Source: Shimia sp. R9_2
GTDB taxonomy: Bacteria > Pseudomonadota > Alphaproteobacteria > Rhodobacterales > Rhodobacteraceae
Reading direction: 5' to 3'
DNA: 64,000 bases
Assembly: GCF_017743735.1 (NCBI RefSeq)
Contig: NZ_JAGHRO010000002.1
Location: 1-64,000, forward strand
The translations under genes and the position numbers were made by a program. The notes below the pieces were generated by a model. It searched no databases, was not told where the DNA came from, and saw only the letters and a program-made list of their open reading frames with translations. Numbering within the stretch: position 1 is the stretch's first letter; each line of letters opens with the position of its first letter. Shown in pieces: positions 51,017 to 59,435 of this stretch.

Positions 51017-52051
51017 TCAGTCAAAATCAAAACTGACCGGGAAGTGATCGCTCGCTGAAGTCAACGCCTCAAAAAGAGCTTTGTTTTCAGCCGCCTCGCG
51101 CTGCTTCTTCGTCCACATTTCATAAGGGTTCCAAATCCTGTAAGCGTCGTCACCGGCTGGTTTTATGGACTGGCTGGTCATGATCAGATCAATCATCGCA
51201 TTGATAGGGTCTTCGGTGATCTGGTCAAAAAACCGCGTGGTGGACGGCTCCCAGCCAAACCTCTTCCATTTTGGCCGCCCAGCATAACAACGCAGAATTT
51301 TCTCCGGCTCAAACAGATCTCCCATGATGATCTCAACGGCAGAGCGGCCAAATTTCGCCTCATGCTCATCCATGCCCAGACCATCATTGATATCCCCCAT
51401 CACCATCACCCGCGCATCATCGACCATCAGCCGGTCAACACGCTCCCGGATGGAGGCCGCCTGAGCAAACAGACGCAGGCGGTTCCTGCGCGACGTGCGC
51501 TCCAGATGCACCAAATCGACACTGTTGAAGATGCCCTTGGATTTGGCATGCACCACAAACAGATCCATCGGCGCACCGCCATCCTTGCGCTCTACATGCA
51601 CCTCCAAGGGCGGGCGATCATGCTTGTGCAGCTCCTGCAGCCCATCCTCATCCGCATCATATAAAAATGGCTCATCAAACCGCGGGCTCTTTTTGCTGCC
51701 AGCGGTGCCGCTCGGCTTATGCGTCACATCAAGACTGTCCGGATCATAGAGCACCGCAATTTCCTGAGTACCGGCGTTAAAGCCAAACACACATTTGCAC
51801 GCGCGCAAGCCCGCCTGCGCTGCGAAAGCCTCAAGACAGGCCACGGTGGATTTCACGGCATTTGCGCTGCTTGCCGTGTTGGGGGCCTCAGTGATCCCGA
51901 TCAAATCCGCATCAATCTCTGCAAGCACCTTCCCCACCGCCTCTATCTGCGGCAGCGGATCCTTCTTCTGACGCTTATGATCCGGCTCAGGCACGTTCTG
52001 ATTGGTAAAGGCGCGGTCAAAATGTTCGATGTTATAGGCGGCAAAACGCAT
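51017..52051 (-). CDS. Endonuclease/exonuclease/phosphatase (EEP) family protein
   Basis: This 344-residue EEP-superfamily metal-dependent phosphodiesterase starts with MRFAAYNIEHFDRAF. It shows the catalytic Glu in IGITEAPN, FVVHAKSKG, MGDINDGLGMDEHEAKFG and the terminal catalytic His in SDHFPVSFDFD. No signal peptide is present, so it is cytoplasmic. The substrate (DNA, phosphoinositide or other) is not indicated. GGAGTAAG precedes the ATG at 52051. It is downstream of the ccm operon terminator and probably monocistronic. Confidence 0.87.
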   Translation of the reverse strand: MRFAAYNIEHFDRAFTNQNVPEPDHKRQKKDPLPQIEAVGKVLAEIDADLIGITEAPNTASSANAVKSTVACLEAFAAQAGLRACKCVFGFNAGTQEIAVLYDPDSLDVTHKPSGTAGSKKSPRFDEPFLYDADEDGLQELHKHDRPPLEVHVERKDGGAPMDLFVVHAKSKGIFNSVDLVHLERTSRRNRLRLFAQAASIRERVDRLMVDDARVMVMGDINDGLGMDEHEAKFGRSAVEIIMGDLFEPEKILRCYAGRPKWKRFGWEPSTTRFFDQITEDPINAMIDLIMTSQSIKPAGDDAYRIWNPYEMWTKKQREAAENKALFEALTSASDHFPVSFDFD

Positions 52052-52141
52052 CACGCTTACTCCACAAGAAATCACTCAAAACAATCTCTTCTTTGGTAGA
52101 CCAGATTGATGTGATCTCCAAATGACGCCCCCAAAACGAGC

Positions 52142-52169
52142 AAAGCCCACACCGGCTGGCATGGGCTTT
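52142..52169 (-). terminator. Terminator of the ccm operon
   Basis: On the minus strand, AAAGCCCA and TGGGCTTT form an 8-bp stem around CACCGGCTGGCA-type inner pairs, 25 bases after the ccmG stop. The following minus-strand bases are partly T-rich. Confidence 0.7.
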
Positions 52170-52193
52170 CTCAAAAGTTTTTGGGCTGAGTGA

Positions 52194-52733
52194 TTACTTC
52201 AAACTGTCCAGCGCGGGCCGGAGCCGCTCGTCCAATTCGCGCTGCGTGACCGGCCCTGCAATACGCAGCACCACATTGCCCTGCCCATCAATCAGATAGG
52301 TCTCCGGCACGCCGTAGACACCCCAGTTGAGCGCCATACGACCCGCCGTGTCCGCGCCAACCGCCTCATAGGGGTCCCCCAGTTCATCCAGGAAAGACAA
52401 GGCATTGCCCTGCACGTCCTTATAGTTCGCACCAAGGATGGTGAGCCCTTCGGATTGGAGTTGTTCCAGATTGGGATGTTCCACCCGGCAAGGGCCGCAC
52501 CAGCTGGCCCAGAAGTTCACTAGAGTTGGCTCGCCACTGCGCAGCGCCGCGTCATCCCACATGGGCTTGTCGCCCAGCGGCGTCATTTCCGCAGAGGGCG
52601 CCTGCTGGCCCACCAATGCACTTGGCAGCTCATCAGGGTTCTGGCGTTGCATCCCGATCAGGAACAGCGCCGCAAGCCCCGCGAAAAGCAGGGGCGGCAA
52701 AAACATCAGCGGGGAGACTTTACGAGCGCTCAT
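52194..52733 (-). CDS. ccmG: Cytochrome c biogenesis thiol:disulfide oxidoreductase CcmG/DsbE
   Basis: This 179-residue thioredoxin-fold protein is anchored by an N-terminal helix (about 8-28), with its active domain in the periplasm. There it keeps the cytochrome c heme-binding CXXCH reduced. The active site is NFWASWCGPCRVEHPNL, and the cis-Pro region is YGVPETYLID. The ATG at 52733 lies within the end of ccmD (14-base overlap), showing translational coupling; the frame to 52802 is spurious. It is the last gene of ccmABCDG. Confidence 0.95.
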   Translation of the reverse strand: MSARKVSPLMFLPPLLFAGLAALFLIGMQRQNPDELPSALVGQQAPSAEMTPLGDKPMWDDAALRSGEPTLVNFWASWCGPCRVEHPNLEQLQSEGLTILGANYKDVQGNALSFLDELGDPYEAVGADTAGRMALNWGVYGVPETYLIDGQGNVVLRIAGPVTQRELDERLRPALDSLK

Positions 52734-52878
52734 TGCGACGCGCCTCCACCTGATCCAGATCCGCTCGGGCTTTGCGGGCCGCACGGATGCTGAGCCACAC
52801 AAGACCGGCGATCAACAGTAGAGAAACCGCATAAGACGACAGCACCGTGTCAGCGTATTTTCCAAGATCCGGCATCAT
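52720..52878 (-). CDS. ccmD: Heme exporter protein CcmD
   Basis: This 52-residue protein has a single membrane helix (SSYAVSLLLIAGLVWLSIRA in part) followed by a basic, coiled tail (ARKARADLDQVEARRN). This is the standard CcmD form that tethers the heme chaperone CcmE to CcmABC. The ATG at 52878 overlaps the ccmC stop (ATGA). It is much shorter than the open frame that begins at 52986 inside ccmC. Confidence 0.92.
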   Translation of the reverse strand: MMPDLGKYADTVLSSYAVSLLLIAGLVWLSIRAARKARADLDQVEARRNERS

Positions 52879-53627
52879 GCCAAGCGCTCCCGTGCCAAAA
52901 GCGCGCGTGTGCGGCGCTTGTGAATTTCCGTACGCGTGCGCAGCAGCACCAGCGCAACAAACAGCAAAACAAACCCGGCGATGCACATCAGCAGCGGGTA
53001 AAAGAAGACGTTAGAGACCTTCTCCGTGGTGTCCGCCCCCGTAACAGCCTCAACCCGTGCAAACGACGCCCCCTGATGCAAACCCTGGTTCCAGAAGTTC
53101 ACAGCATACCGGCTGAGCACGGCAAAAACCGATCCTACGATGCACAGAACAGACGTCAGATCTGCGGCGGTGTCAGGATCATCAATCGCCTCCCAAAGGG
53201 CAATATAGCCAAGATAAAACAGAAACAGGATGAGGAAAGAGGTTAGACGCGGATCCCAGGCCCACCATGTGCCCCACATCGGCTGTCCCCAGATCGCGCC
53301 TGTCAGCAGTGCAATCACCGTCATGACCATGCCAATAGGCGCTGCCGCCTTGGCCGCAAGGGCGCTTACGTGGTGGCGGCGCACCAGCCAGATCAGCGAG
53401 GTGATCAGCATCATGAACCAAGCGTTGATCGCCATTAGCGCTGAGGGCACATGTAGATAGATGATCTTTACAGTGGAGCCTTGGCGAAAGTCATCCGGCG
53501 TAAAGAAAAAGCCCCAGATCAGGCCAATCACCAGACAGGCGCCAGCCACGATGGCAACAGGTGCCAGAAACCGCGAAACGGTTTGGCTGAATTTCACCGG
53601 ATTGGCATATTCCCAGATCGATCCCAT
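52875..53627 (-). CDS. ccmC: Heme exporter protein CcmC
   Basis: This 250-residue membrane protein binds heme and hands it to CcmE. It has six helices and the tryptophan-rich WWD domain WGQPMWGTWWAWDPRLTS, flanked by conserved His residues (YLHVPSALMA and NFWNQGLHQG). Its position after ccmB with a 90-base gap and before ccmD with an overlap is the normal ccm order. Confidence 0.97.
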   Translation of the reverse strand: MGSIWEYANPVKFSQTVSRFLAPVAIVAGACLVIGLIWGFFFTPDDFRQGSTVKIIYLHVPSALMAINAWFMMLITSLIWLVRRHHVSALAAKAAAPIGMVMTVIALLTGAIWGQPMWGTWWAWDPRLTSFLILFLFYLGYIALWEAIDDPDTAADLTSVLCIVGSVFAVLSRYAVNFWNQGLHQGASFARVEAVTGADTTEKVSNVFFYPLLMCIAGFVLLFVALVLLRTRTEIHKRRTRALLARERLA

Positions 53628-53717
53628 GAGGTCGTCCTAACTTTCTGTGCCGTGTTTTGCACCTCACTTCCATGAGAGCATCACAGGTGCTTTGATATGG
53701 ATTAAATACCTTAAGCG

Positions 53718-54374
53718 CTATCGCAGATTAACACGCAATACTGCCGCACTAGCAAAAGGCAAAAGCGCGATGACACCAAAGGTGATCCCCGCCAGCATCA
53801 ACAGCGGCGTGGTCACGGCCTGCCCCTCAGCGCCCCGGCGCGCCAGCTCTGCGCCAAAGATCAGGGTTGGCACGTAAAGTGGCAAAATCAAAAGAGAAAG
53901 CAGCAGCCCCCCGCGTTTGATCCCCACTGTCAGCGCTGCGCCGAAGGTACCAATCACACTCAAGGCTGGCGTGCCCAGAGCCAGCGATGTGACGAGCCAG
54001 ATGTATCCTTGTGGTGGCAGGTTCAGCAGCACCCCAAAGAGCGGCGCAGCCACCACAAGCGGAACCCCTGTGGTGAGCCAATGGGCCAGCGCCTTGACGG
54101 AGACCACAGCCTCAAGCGGCAGAGGTGATGTGGCCACCAGATCCAACGTGCCGTCTTCCCAGTCAAGCGCCAGAATACGGTCAAGCGACAGAAGGCAAGC
54201 CAGCAGCGCACCGAGCCACAGAATGCCGGGGGCAATCTTGGTCAAAAGGCCGCTTTCCGGGCCAACAGAGAACGGCACAAGTATCACAACAATAAGGAAA
54301 AAAGCGATACCAAGGCCAAAGCCGCCACCGGCACGGAAGGCCAGTTTCAGATCCCGCAGGAGAAGTGCTCTCAT
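53718..54374 (-). CDS. ccmB: Heme exporter protein CcmB
   Basis: This 218-residue membrane subunit of the CcmAB ABC complex has about six helices. It begins with [18 protein letters not shown] and has the [16 protein letters not shown] and [17 protein letters not shown] segments typical of CcmB. The start overlaps the ccmA stop (ATGA). CcmAB powers release of holo-CcmE. Confidence 0.96.
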   Translation of the reverse strand: MRALLLRDLKLAFRAGGGFGLGIAFFLIVVILVPFSVGPESGLLTKIAPGILWLGALLACLLSLDRILALDWEDGTLDLVATSPLPLEAVVSVKALAHWLTTGVPLVVAAPLFGVLLNLPPQGYIWLVTSLALGTPALSVIGTFGAALTVGIKRGGLLLSLLILPLYVPTLIFGAELARRGAEGQAVTTPLLMLAGITFGVIALLPFASAAVLRVNLR

Positions 54375-54991
54375 AAGAAGGCCTCATCATAGCCTGCGAT
54401 AGCGCCCTCACGCGCAGTTGCGCGGAAGGGGCCGACATCCAGCACGTCCACGGACAGGCCAAGATCGATGTGTGTCGCCAAAAGCGCGCTGCCACCGCTG
54501 GCCAGATGCCGCTCCACCGCTTTGGCAAACAGGGCCACAGAGGCGGTGTCCAGAGACACGGTGGGTTCATCCAAAATCCAGATCGGACGCCCTGTCACCA
54601 ACAGGCGCGCCAGCCCGAGGCGGCGCTTTTGTCCGGCCGACAGGCTGCCTGCAAGACGGCCTTGCAACTCGACCAAATCAAACCCTTCGATGGCGGCAGA
54701 AATGTCAGACTTGCCAAAGACTTCCGCCCAAAACCTGAGGTTTTCCTCAACCGTCAACATGGCCTTTAAACCATCGCTGTGGGCCGCATAGGCAATGCTT
54801 TCTTCGGGCGCTTCAACGGTGCCTTTGAAGGGGGGCTGCAATCCGGCAACCGTGCGCAAAAGCGTGGTCTTGCCGACGCCATTGGGGCCTTTCAGAATCA
54901 GCCCTTTGCCGGGTGTCACCTCAAAGGACAGCCCTTCCAGAACGGTCACGCCACCACGCGCCACGCTGACATCTTTTACGCGCAAAGTCAT
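54371..54991 (-). CDS. ccmA: Heme exporter ATPase CcmA
   Basis: This 206-residue ATPase has Walker [13 protein letters not shown] (about 35-46), signature [15 protein letters not shown] and Walker [13 protein letters not shown]. The ABC signature Gly-Gly is AG, as usual for CcmA. It is the first gene of ccmABCDG on the minus strand. The upstream 54992-55165 stretch has no gene but carries the short dispersed repeat at 55060. Confidence 0.96.
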   Translation of the reverse strand: MTLRVKDVSVARGGVTVLEGLSFEVTPGKGLILKGPNGVGKTTLLRTVAGLQPPFKGTVEAPEESIAYAAHSDGLKAMLTVEENLRFWAEVFGKSDISAAIEGFDLVELQGRLAGSLSAGQKRRLGLARLLVTGRPIWILDEPTVSLDTASVALFAKAVERHLASGGSALLATHIDLGLSVDVLDVGPFRATAREGAIAGYDEAFL

Positions 54992-55059
54992 GACGCTGCA
55001 TCTAACCGCTTTTCTACGATGGCAAAAGAGTTACCTTTTGACGCAGCCCACATCGCATG

Positions 55060-55097
55060 TCTGTATCGCGTCGGTATTGCGGCTGTATCGCGGTGGT
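55060..55097 (+). repeat. Short dispersed repeat, copy 2
   Basis: This is the partner of the element at 25046-25083. The core 55064-55097 matches it at 29 of 34 positions. It lies upstream of ccmA, between ccmA and the Mth938-like gene. Confidence 0.6.
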
Positions 55098-55165
55098 GTT
55101 GTTTTCGGCTCCCGCACTCAACGCAGATGTAAACGCACCGTACGTTGCACGCCCCGCCGCAGCCC

Positions 55166-55519
55166 TCAGACCGGCATCAGGACGGCCGCAACACGGCGCC
55201 CCTCGCTCACCAAAACATTGTAGGTCCGGCAGGCAGACGGTGACGCCATGGGTTCCACGCCGATGCCTGCCGCTTCCAGCGTCTCGCGAAAGGCGGCTGG
55301 AACCGGTGCCATGTCGGGACCTGTACCCATGAGGATGAAATCGATCTCTTCCGCCAGCGCCAACACCACCTGCGCATCCTCATAGCCTGCCCAGCTGCGC
55401 GCGCCTTTGGCATGGATCACAGCCCCGCCTTCGATCACCTCTCCGCCGATGCGGAAAAACCCTGGGCCATAGCTGTCTATCGGTATGGCGTCCGCATAGG
55501 TCACTTCTGTCATTTGCAT
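55166..55519 (-). CDS. Mth938-like domain protein (DUF498)
   Basis: This 117-residue protein has the Mth938/NDUFAF3-like fold: DSYGPGFFRIGG near the start, DFILMGTGPDMAPVP in the middle and ACRTYNVLVSEGRRVAAVL at the end. The human relative helps assemble respiratory complex I; the bacterial role is not settled. Its position next to sec and ccm genes is common in alphaproteobacteria. GGAGGAGAAGATC precedes the ATG. It follows the TauE gene by 12 bases. Confidence 0.9.
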   Translation of the reverse strand: MQMTEVTYADAIPIDSYGPGFFRIGGEVIEGGAVIHAKGARSWAGYEDAQVVLALAEEIDFILMGTGPDMAPVPAAFRETLEAAGIGVEPMASPSACRTYNVLVSEGRRVAAVLMPV

Positions 55520-55531
55520 GATCTTCTCCTC

Positions 55532-56299
55532 CTAATGCCCCCCGCCCGCGTTCAAGAATGGCAAACCGGACAGGGCAGCGGCAGCGATAATCAGATAGGC
55601 CACAGCCCGGTAAAGTTTCTCATGGCGCGGATCAAAGAGCCAGCCTCCCAAAAGATTGCCAGCCATCGCCGGCAGCGACAGCATGATACCAAGCACAAAG
55701 GGTGCGGCTTCAAAGCGGCTCAGGCAGATCAGCACCACCACAAGCAAGATGTCGTAGAAAAACAGATAGGCGTTGGTATTCGCGCGGATCACTGTCGGGC
55801 CATGCGGACTGGCCATGTAGAACATGATCACAGGCGGCCCCGGCAGCCCTGCGGCACCGCCCAGCAATCCCCCTGCCCCGCCAATGCCATAGACCATGGG
55901 GGCTGTGACCGCGCCGCGATAGCGAAACCCGGTCAGCAAGACGACCAACATGCCGAGCGACAGAAGCGAAACCAGGTAGCGATACACCTCAGGCTCTGTG
56001 CGCTCCAAAAGCCAGAGCCCGGCAGGCATAAGCAACACCACGCCGATCATCAGACGCAGAAGATCCCGGCGGTGCCCATTGCGCAGCGCGGCGGGGATGT
56101 GAACAGCAGGTGCGAGGATATCCATGCCCGCCAGCGTGATAATCGCCCAGAGGGGCGGCATGACTTGCGCAGCGATGGGAAGGTAAATCAGTGCGGTGCC
56201 AAATCCAGCAAACCCGCGCACAATGCCTGCCATAAAGGCGGCAGCGGCGACCCAGGCAAACCCGTCAAGAGCGAGGGCCTGGGTCAGGATGTCATGCAT
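55532..56299 (-). CDS. TauE/SafE family anion exporter
   Basis: This 255-residue membrane protein has about seven or eight helices. The family signature FMAGIVRGFAGFGTALIYLP is near the N-terminus, with GGAGGLLGGAAGLPGPPVIMFYM in the middle. Members export sulfite or organosulfonates such as sulfoacetate. No sulfur-metabolism gene adjoins it, so the substrate is unassigned. The start ATG at 56299 lies within the last codons of secF, showing coupled translation. Confidence 0.9.
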   Translation of the reverse strand: MHDILTQALALDGFAWVAAAAFMAGIVRGFAGFGTALIYLPIAAQVMPPLWAIITLAGMDILAPAVHIPAALRNGHRRDLLRLMIGVVLLMPAGLWLLERTEPEVYRYLVSLLSLGMLVVLLTGFRYRGAVTAPMVYGIGGAGGLLGGAAGLPGPPVIMFYMASPHGPTVIRANTNAYLFFYDILLVVVLICLSRFEAAPFVLGIMLSLPAMAGNLLGGWLFDPRHEKLYRAVAYLIIAAAALSGLPFLNAGGGH

Positions 56300-57260
56300 C
56301 AATATTGGCGAATTGGTTGCCAGCGGTGTTGTCCGGCTTGGACCAGTCGCGTTTCACGCCCAGCTTCAGAAGCACGGCAGAGGCGATAAAGATCGAGCTG
56401 TATGTCCCGACAATCACCCCCCAGATCATCGCAAAGACAAAGCCCCGGATCACGTCACCACCCAGCACAAACAGAGAGATCAGCGCCAGCAACGTGGTGA
56501 CAGAGGTCATCATGGTCCGGCTCAGGGTCTCGTTGATGGAGATGTTGAGAACCTCTTTCAGCTCCATCTTCTTGTATTTGCGCAGGTTTTCACGAACGCG
56601 GTCAAACACCACCACAGTGTCGTTGAGCGAGTAGCCCACAATGGTCAGCAGGGCCGCGATGATAGCGAGGTCAAACTTGATCTGTAGCTCGGAGAAGACC
56701 CCGATGGTCAGCACCACATCGTGCACAAGCGCGGCCACAGCGCCCAAGGCAAACTGCCATTCAAAGCGCAGCCAGATGTAGATCAGAACCGCGCCAATCG
56801 CCAACAGCACCGCAATCGCCGCTGTTTTGATCAGCTCACCGGAGACCTTGGGGCCAACGGACTCAACCGATACAAACTTGATGTCAGACACCACGGTTTT
56901 CAGCTGCGCCTCAACACGTTCGATCACGTCAGATGTCACTGCCTCTTCGCCCTCTTGGGCCTGAATGCGGATCATCGTCACATGCTGATCCGCCTCAAAG
57001 GTGGGATCAAACACTTCGGTGATGGAAATGTCGCCGAGCTCCAGCGGCACCAGGGCTTCACGGTAGTCGCCGACCACCACTTCCTGCGCACTCTCGGTGC
57101 GGATGGTTGTGCCACCCCGGAAGTCGATGCCGAAGTTCAGACCCTGAATGAAGAAGCTCACAAGAGCCGCCACCATCAGTGCGCTGGAAATGCCCAGCCA
57201 CAGGGTGGGACGCGAGAAGAAATCCCATTTGGTTTCTTGGGGAACCAGTCTCAAACGCAT
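56292..57260 (-). CDS. secF: Protein translocase subunit SecF
   Basis: This 322-residue SecF has six helices, with the signature FGIDFRGGTTIRT near residues 45-57 and the conserved YSLNDTVVVFDRVREN in the second half. It works with SecD and the SecYEG channel, using the proton gradient to pull exported proteins across the membrane. It lies 3 bases after secD and overlaps the TauE/SafE gene. Confidence 0.97.
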   Translation of the reverse strand: MRLRLVPQETKWDFFSRPTLWLGISSALMVAALVSFFIQGLNFGIDFRGGTTIRTESAQEVVVGDYREALVPLELGDISITEVFDPTFEADQHVTMIRIQAQEGEEAVTSDVIERVEAQLKTVVSDIKFVSVESVGPKVSGELIKTAAIAVLLAIGAVLIYIWLRFEWQFALGAVAALVHDVVLTIGVFSELQIKFDLAIIAALLTIVGYSLNDTVVVFDRVRENLRKYKKMELKEVLNISINETLSRTMMTSVTTLLALISLFVLGGDVIRGFVFAMIWGVIVGTYSSIFIASAVLLKLGVKRDWSKPDNTAGNQFANIDA

Positions 57261-57263
57261 GGC

Positions 57264-58925
57264 TTATACCTCGATTGTCTTGGGACGGCGGCGCTCAAAC
57301 CACATCACGATCATCACACGCGTCACAAAGATCGCCGTGAAGACGGAGGTGAGAATGCCAAGTCCCAGCGTGATGGCAAAGCCGCGTACCGGGCCGGAGC
57401 CCACGGCAAAGAGGATCACAGCGGTGATGAATGTGGTGATGTTGGCGTCCAGAATGGCCGAAAGCGCCTTTTCATAGCCAAGCTCGATCGCACGGGCCGG
57501 ACCTTTGGCCGATTTCAGCTCTTCGCGGATACGCTCAAACACCAGCACGTTGGCGTCCACCGCCATACCGATGGTCAGCACGATCCCCGCGATGCCCGGC
57601 AGGGTCAGCGTGGCGCCGATCAGGCTCAGCAGGCCAAAGATCAGGCCCACGTTGATAATCAGCGCGATATTGGCAAACAGCCCAAAGGTGCCGTAGCTCA
57701 GGAACATAAAGACCAGCACGGCGACAAAGGCGACGATACAGGCGATCCGGCCTGCCTCGATGCTGTCTTGGCCAAGCTCTGGACCGATGGTGCGTTCTTC
57801 GAGGAATTCCAGACCAGCCGGCAGAGCGCCTGCGCGCAGCAGCACAGCGAGGTTGGTGCTTTCTTCCACAGTAAAGCGCCCGGTGATGATGCCGGAGCCG
57901 CCCGCGATATGGGCCTGAATGACCGGCGCGGAGATCACTTCGTTATCAAGCACAATCGCAAACGGGCTGCCGATATTGTCAGCGGTGTAGTTGCCAAACT
58001 TGCGTGCCCCGGTTGGGTTGAAGCGGAAAGAAACAGCGGGGCGGTTGTTCTGGTCAAAGCTTGGCTGTGCATCCACCAGCTCTTCACCGGTCACAACAGG
58101 CGCGCTTTCCACGATGTAGTAGACGCCCTCTTCATCCAGTGACGGCAGCACTTCGTTGCCCACACCCGCAGGGGCGTCCGGATCAGAGACGCGGCCCACA
58201 ACCGGGTTAAATGTCAGCTGTGCTGTGGTGCCAATGATGTCTTTGAGTTCAGAGGCCGAGCCAATGCCGGGCACCTGAATGAGAATACGATCCGCACCCT
58301 GGCGCTGAATGGTCGGCTCACGTGTGCCCACCTCGTCAATCCGGCGGCGGATGATTTCCAGCGCCTGCTGCACGGTGCGCTCGTCTGTGGCGAGCTTTTC
58401 CGCATCAGAAAGGGTCACAACAATGGTGTCACCATCGGTGCGCACCACAATGTCAGAGGCCCCGGCCCCGGTGATCGACGTCACCGGACGCGACAGGCCG
58501 CGCACCAGCGTGGCGGCTTCCTGAATGGCTTCGGGTTTGGAGATCTTCACACGCAGCTCATCCACAGGCGAAGGCTGCAGACGGATGGTGCCGATGGTGG
58601 CCCGCTCGCCGCGCAACAGGTCGCGCACCTCGGGCCACATCGCTTTCATGCGGCTTTCATAAACGTCCTGAACCTTCACTTCCGCCAGAAGATGCGCTCC
58701 ACCGCGCAAATCCAGACCAAGGTTCACCAAACGGCTTGGCATGAACGACGGCCAAGCCGCGACCGCCTCCTCAAGCTCGTCATTCAGCTCGCCGAATTCC
58801 ATAGCGGCGAGCGCGTCATTATGGGCCTCAACCTTCGGATAAAAGGCATTTGGCGTGGCCAAGAGCAGGCCCACCGCACAGGTGAGCCAGATCAGGACCC
58901 GTTTCCAAAGGTCGATTTGCAGCAT
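57264..58925 (-). CDS. secD: Protein translocase subunit SecD
   Basis: This 553-residue SecD has the N-terminal helix, the LGLDLRGGAHLLAEV motif (about 68-82), the large periplasmic P1 domain and six C-terminal helices. GMAVDANVLVFERIREE carries the conserved Asp of proton conduction. It is the second gene of yajC-secD-secF, with gaps of 42 and 3 bases to its neighbours. Confidence 0.97.
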   Translation of the reverse strand: MLQIDLWKRVLIWLTCAVGLLLATPNAFYPKVEAHNDALAAMEFGELNDELEEAVAAWPSFMPSRLVNLGLDLRGGAHLLAEVKVQDVYESRMKAMWPEVRDLLRGERATIGTIRLQPSPVDELRVKISKPEAIQEAATLVRGLSRPVTSITGAGASDIVVRTDGDTIVVTLSDAEKLATDERTVQQALEIIRRRIDEVGTREPTIQRQGADRILIQVPGIGSASELKDIIGTTAQLTFNPVVGRVSDPDAPAGVGNEVLPSLDEEGVYYIVESAPVVTGEELVDAQPSFDQNNRPAVSFRFNPTGARKFGNYTADNIGSPFAIVLDNEVISAPVIQAHIAGGSGIITGRFTVEESTNLAVLLRAGALPAGLEFLEERTIGPELGQDSIEAGRIACIVAFVAVLVFMFLSYGTFGLFANIALIINVGLIFGLLSLIGATLTLPGIAGIVLTIGMAVDANVLVFERIREELKSAKGPARAIELGYEKALSAILDANITTFITAVILFAVGSGPVRGFAITLGLGILTSVFTAIFVTRVMIVMWFERRRPKTIEV

Positions 58926-58967
58926 GTTTGCAGCCCTGTTGGTCGTGTCTTTTATAAGTGCGCGGGT

Positions 58968-59252
58968 TTATTCGGCTTTGGCCGCTTCGGTCTTCGCCAG
59001 CACCTGCGCGATGGTGGATTTCACCACACGGACTTTCACGTTTTCAGCCAGTTCGACTTCAACTTCATTGTCGTCCTTGACCTTGGACACTTTGCCGATC
59101 AGCCCGCCCTGAGTCACGATCTGATCCCCACGGCGCACCCCAGCCACCATGGCCTGATGCTCTTTAACTTTCTTCTGCTGCGGGCGGATGAGCAGAAAAT
59201 ACATGATCGCGAAGATCAGGATGAGCGGCAGAAACTGGCCGAGTTCTTGCAT
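58968..59252 (-). CDS. yajC: Preprotein translocase subunit YajC
   Basis: This 94-residue YajC has one membrane helix (FLPLILIFAIMYFLLIRPQ in part) followed by the QQKKVKEHQAMV and the GGLIGKV strand motifs. The ATG at 59252 with upstream GAGGA was chosen; the frame to 59399 has no support. It is the first gene of the yajC-secD-secF operon. Confidence 0.95.
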   Translation of the reverse strand: MQELGQFLPLILIFAIMYFLLIRPQQKKVKEHQAMVAGVRRGDQIVTQGGLIGKVSKVKDDNEVEVELAENVKVRVVKSTIAQVLAKTEAAKAE

Positions 59253-59435
59253 GTGTCTATGTCCTCTAAATTCAGGCGAGGCGTTGCCCCGCAAAGTCGC
59301 AGGGAACCTATGTGGGCTTGGCGGCACATGCAAGGCGAGATGATGGGAAATGCAGGATGCGTTACTGCCGTTTGTCGGGTGGACGTGTGATTGACGCAAC
59401 CCTAGTGTGAAAATGCATTACGAGCAGAGGCAGGC

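Noticed and set aside
56721-58142. Long plus-strand open frame antisense to secD/secF
   Set aside because: Its composition is that of a shadow of secD/secF codons; there is no recognisable domain and the opposite strand is certainly coding.
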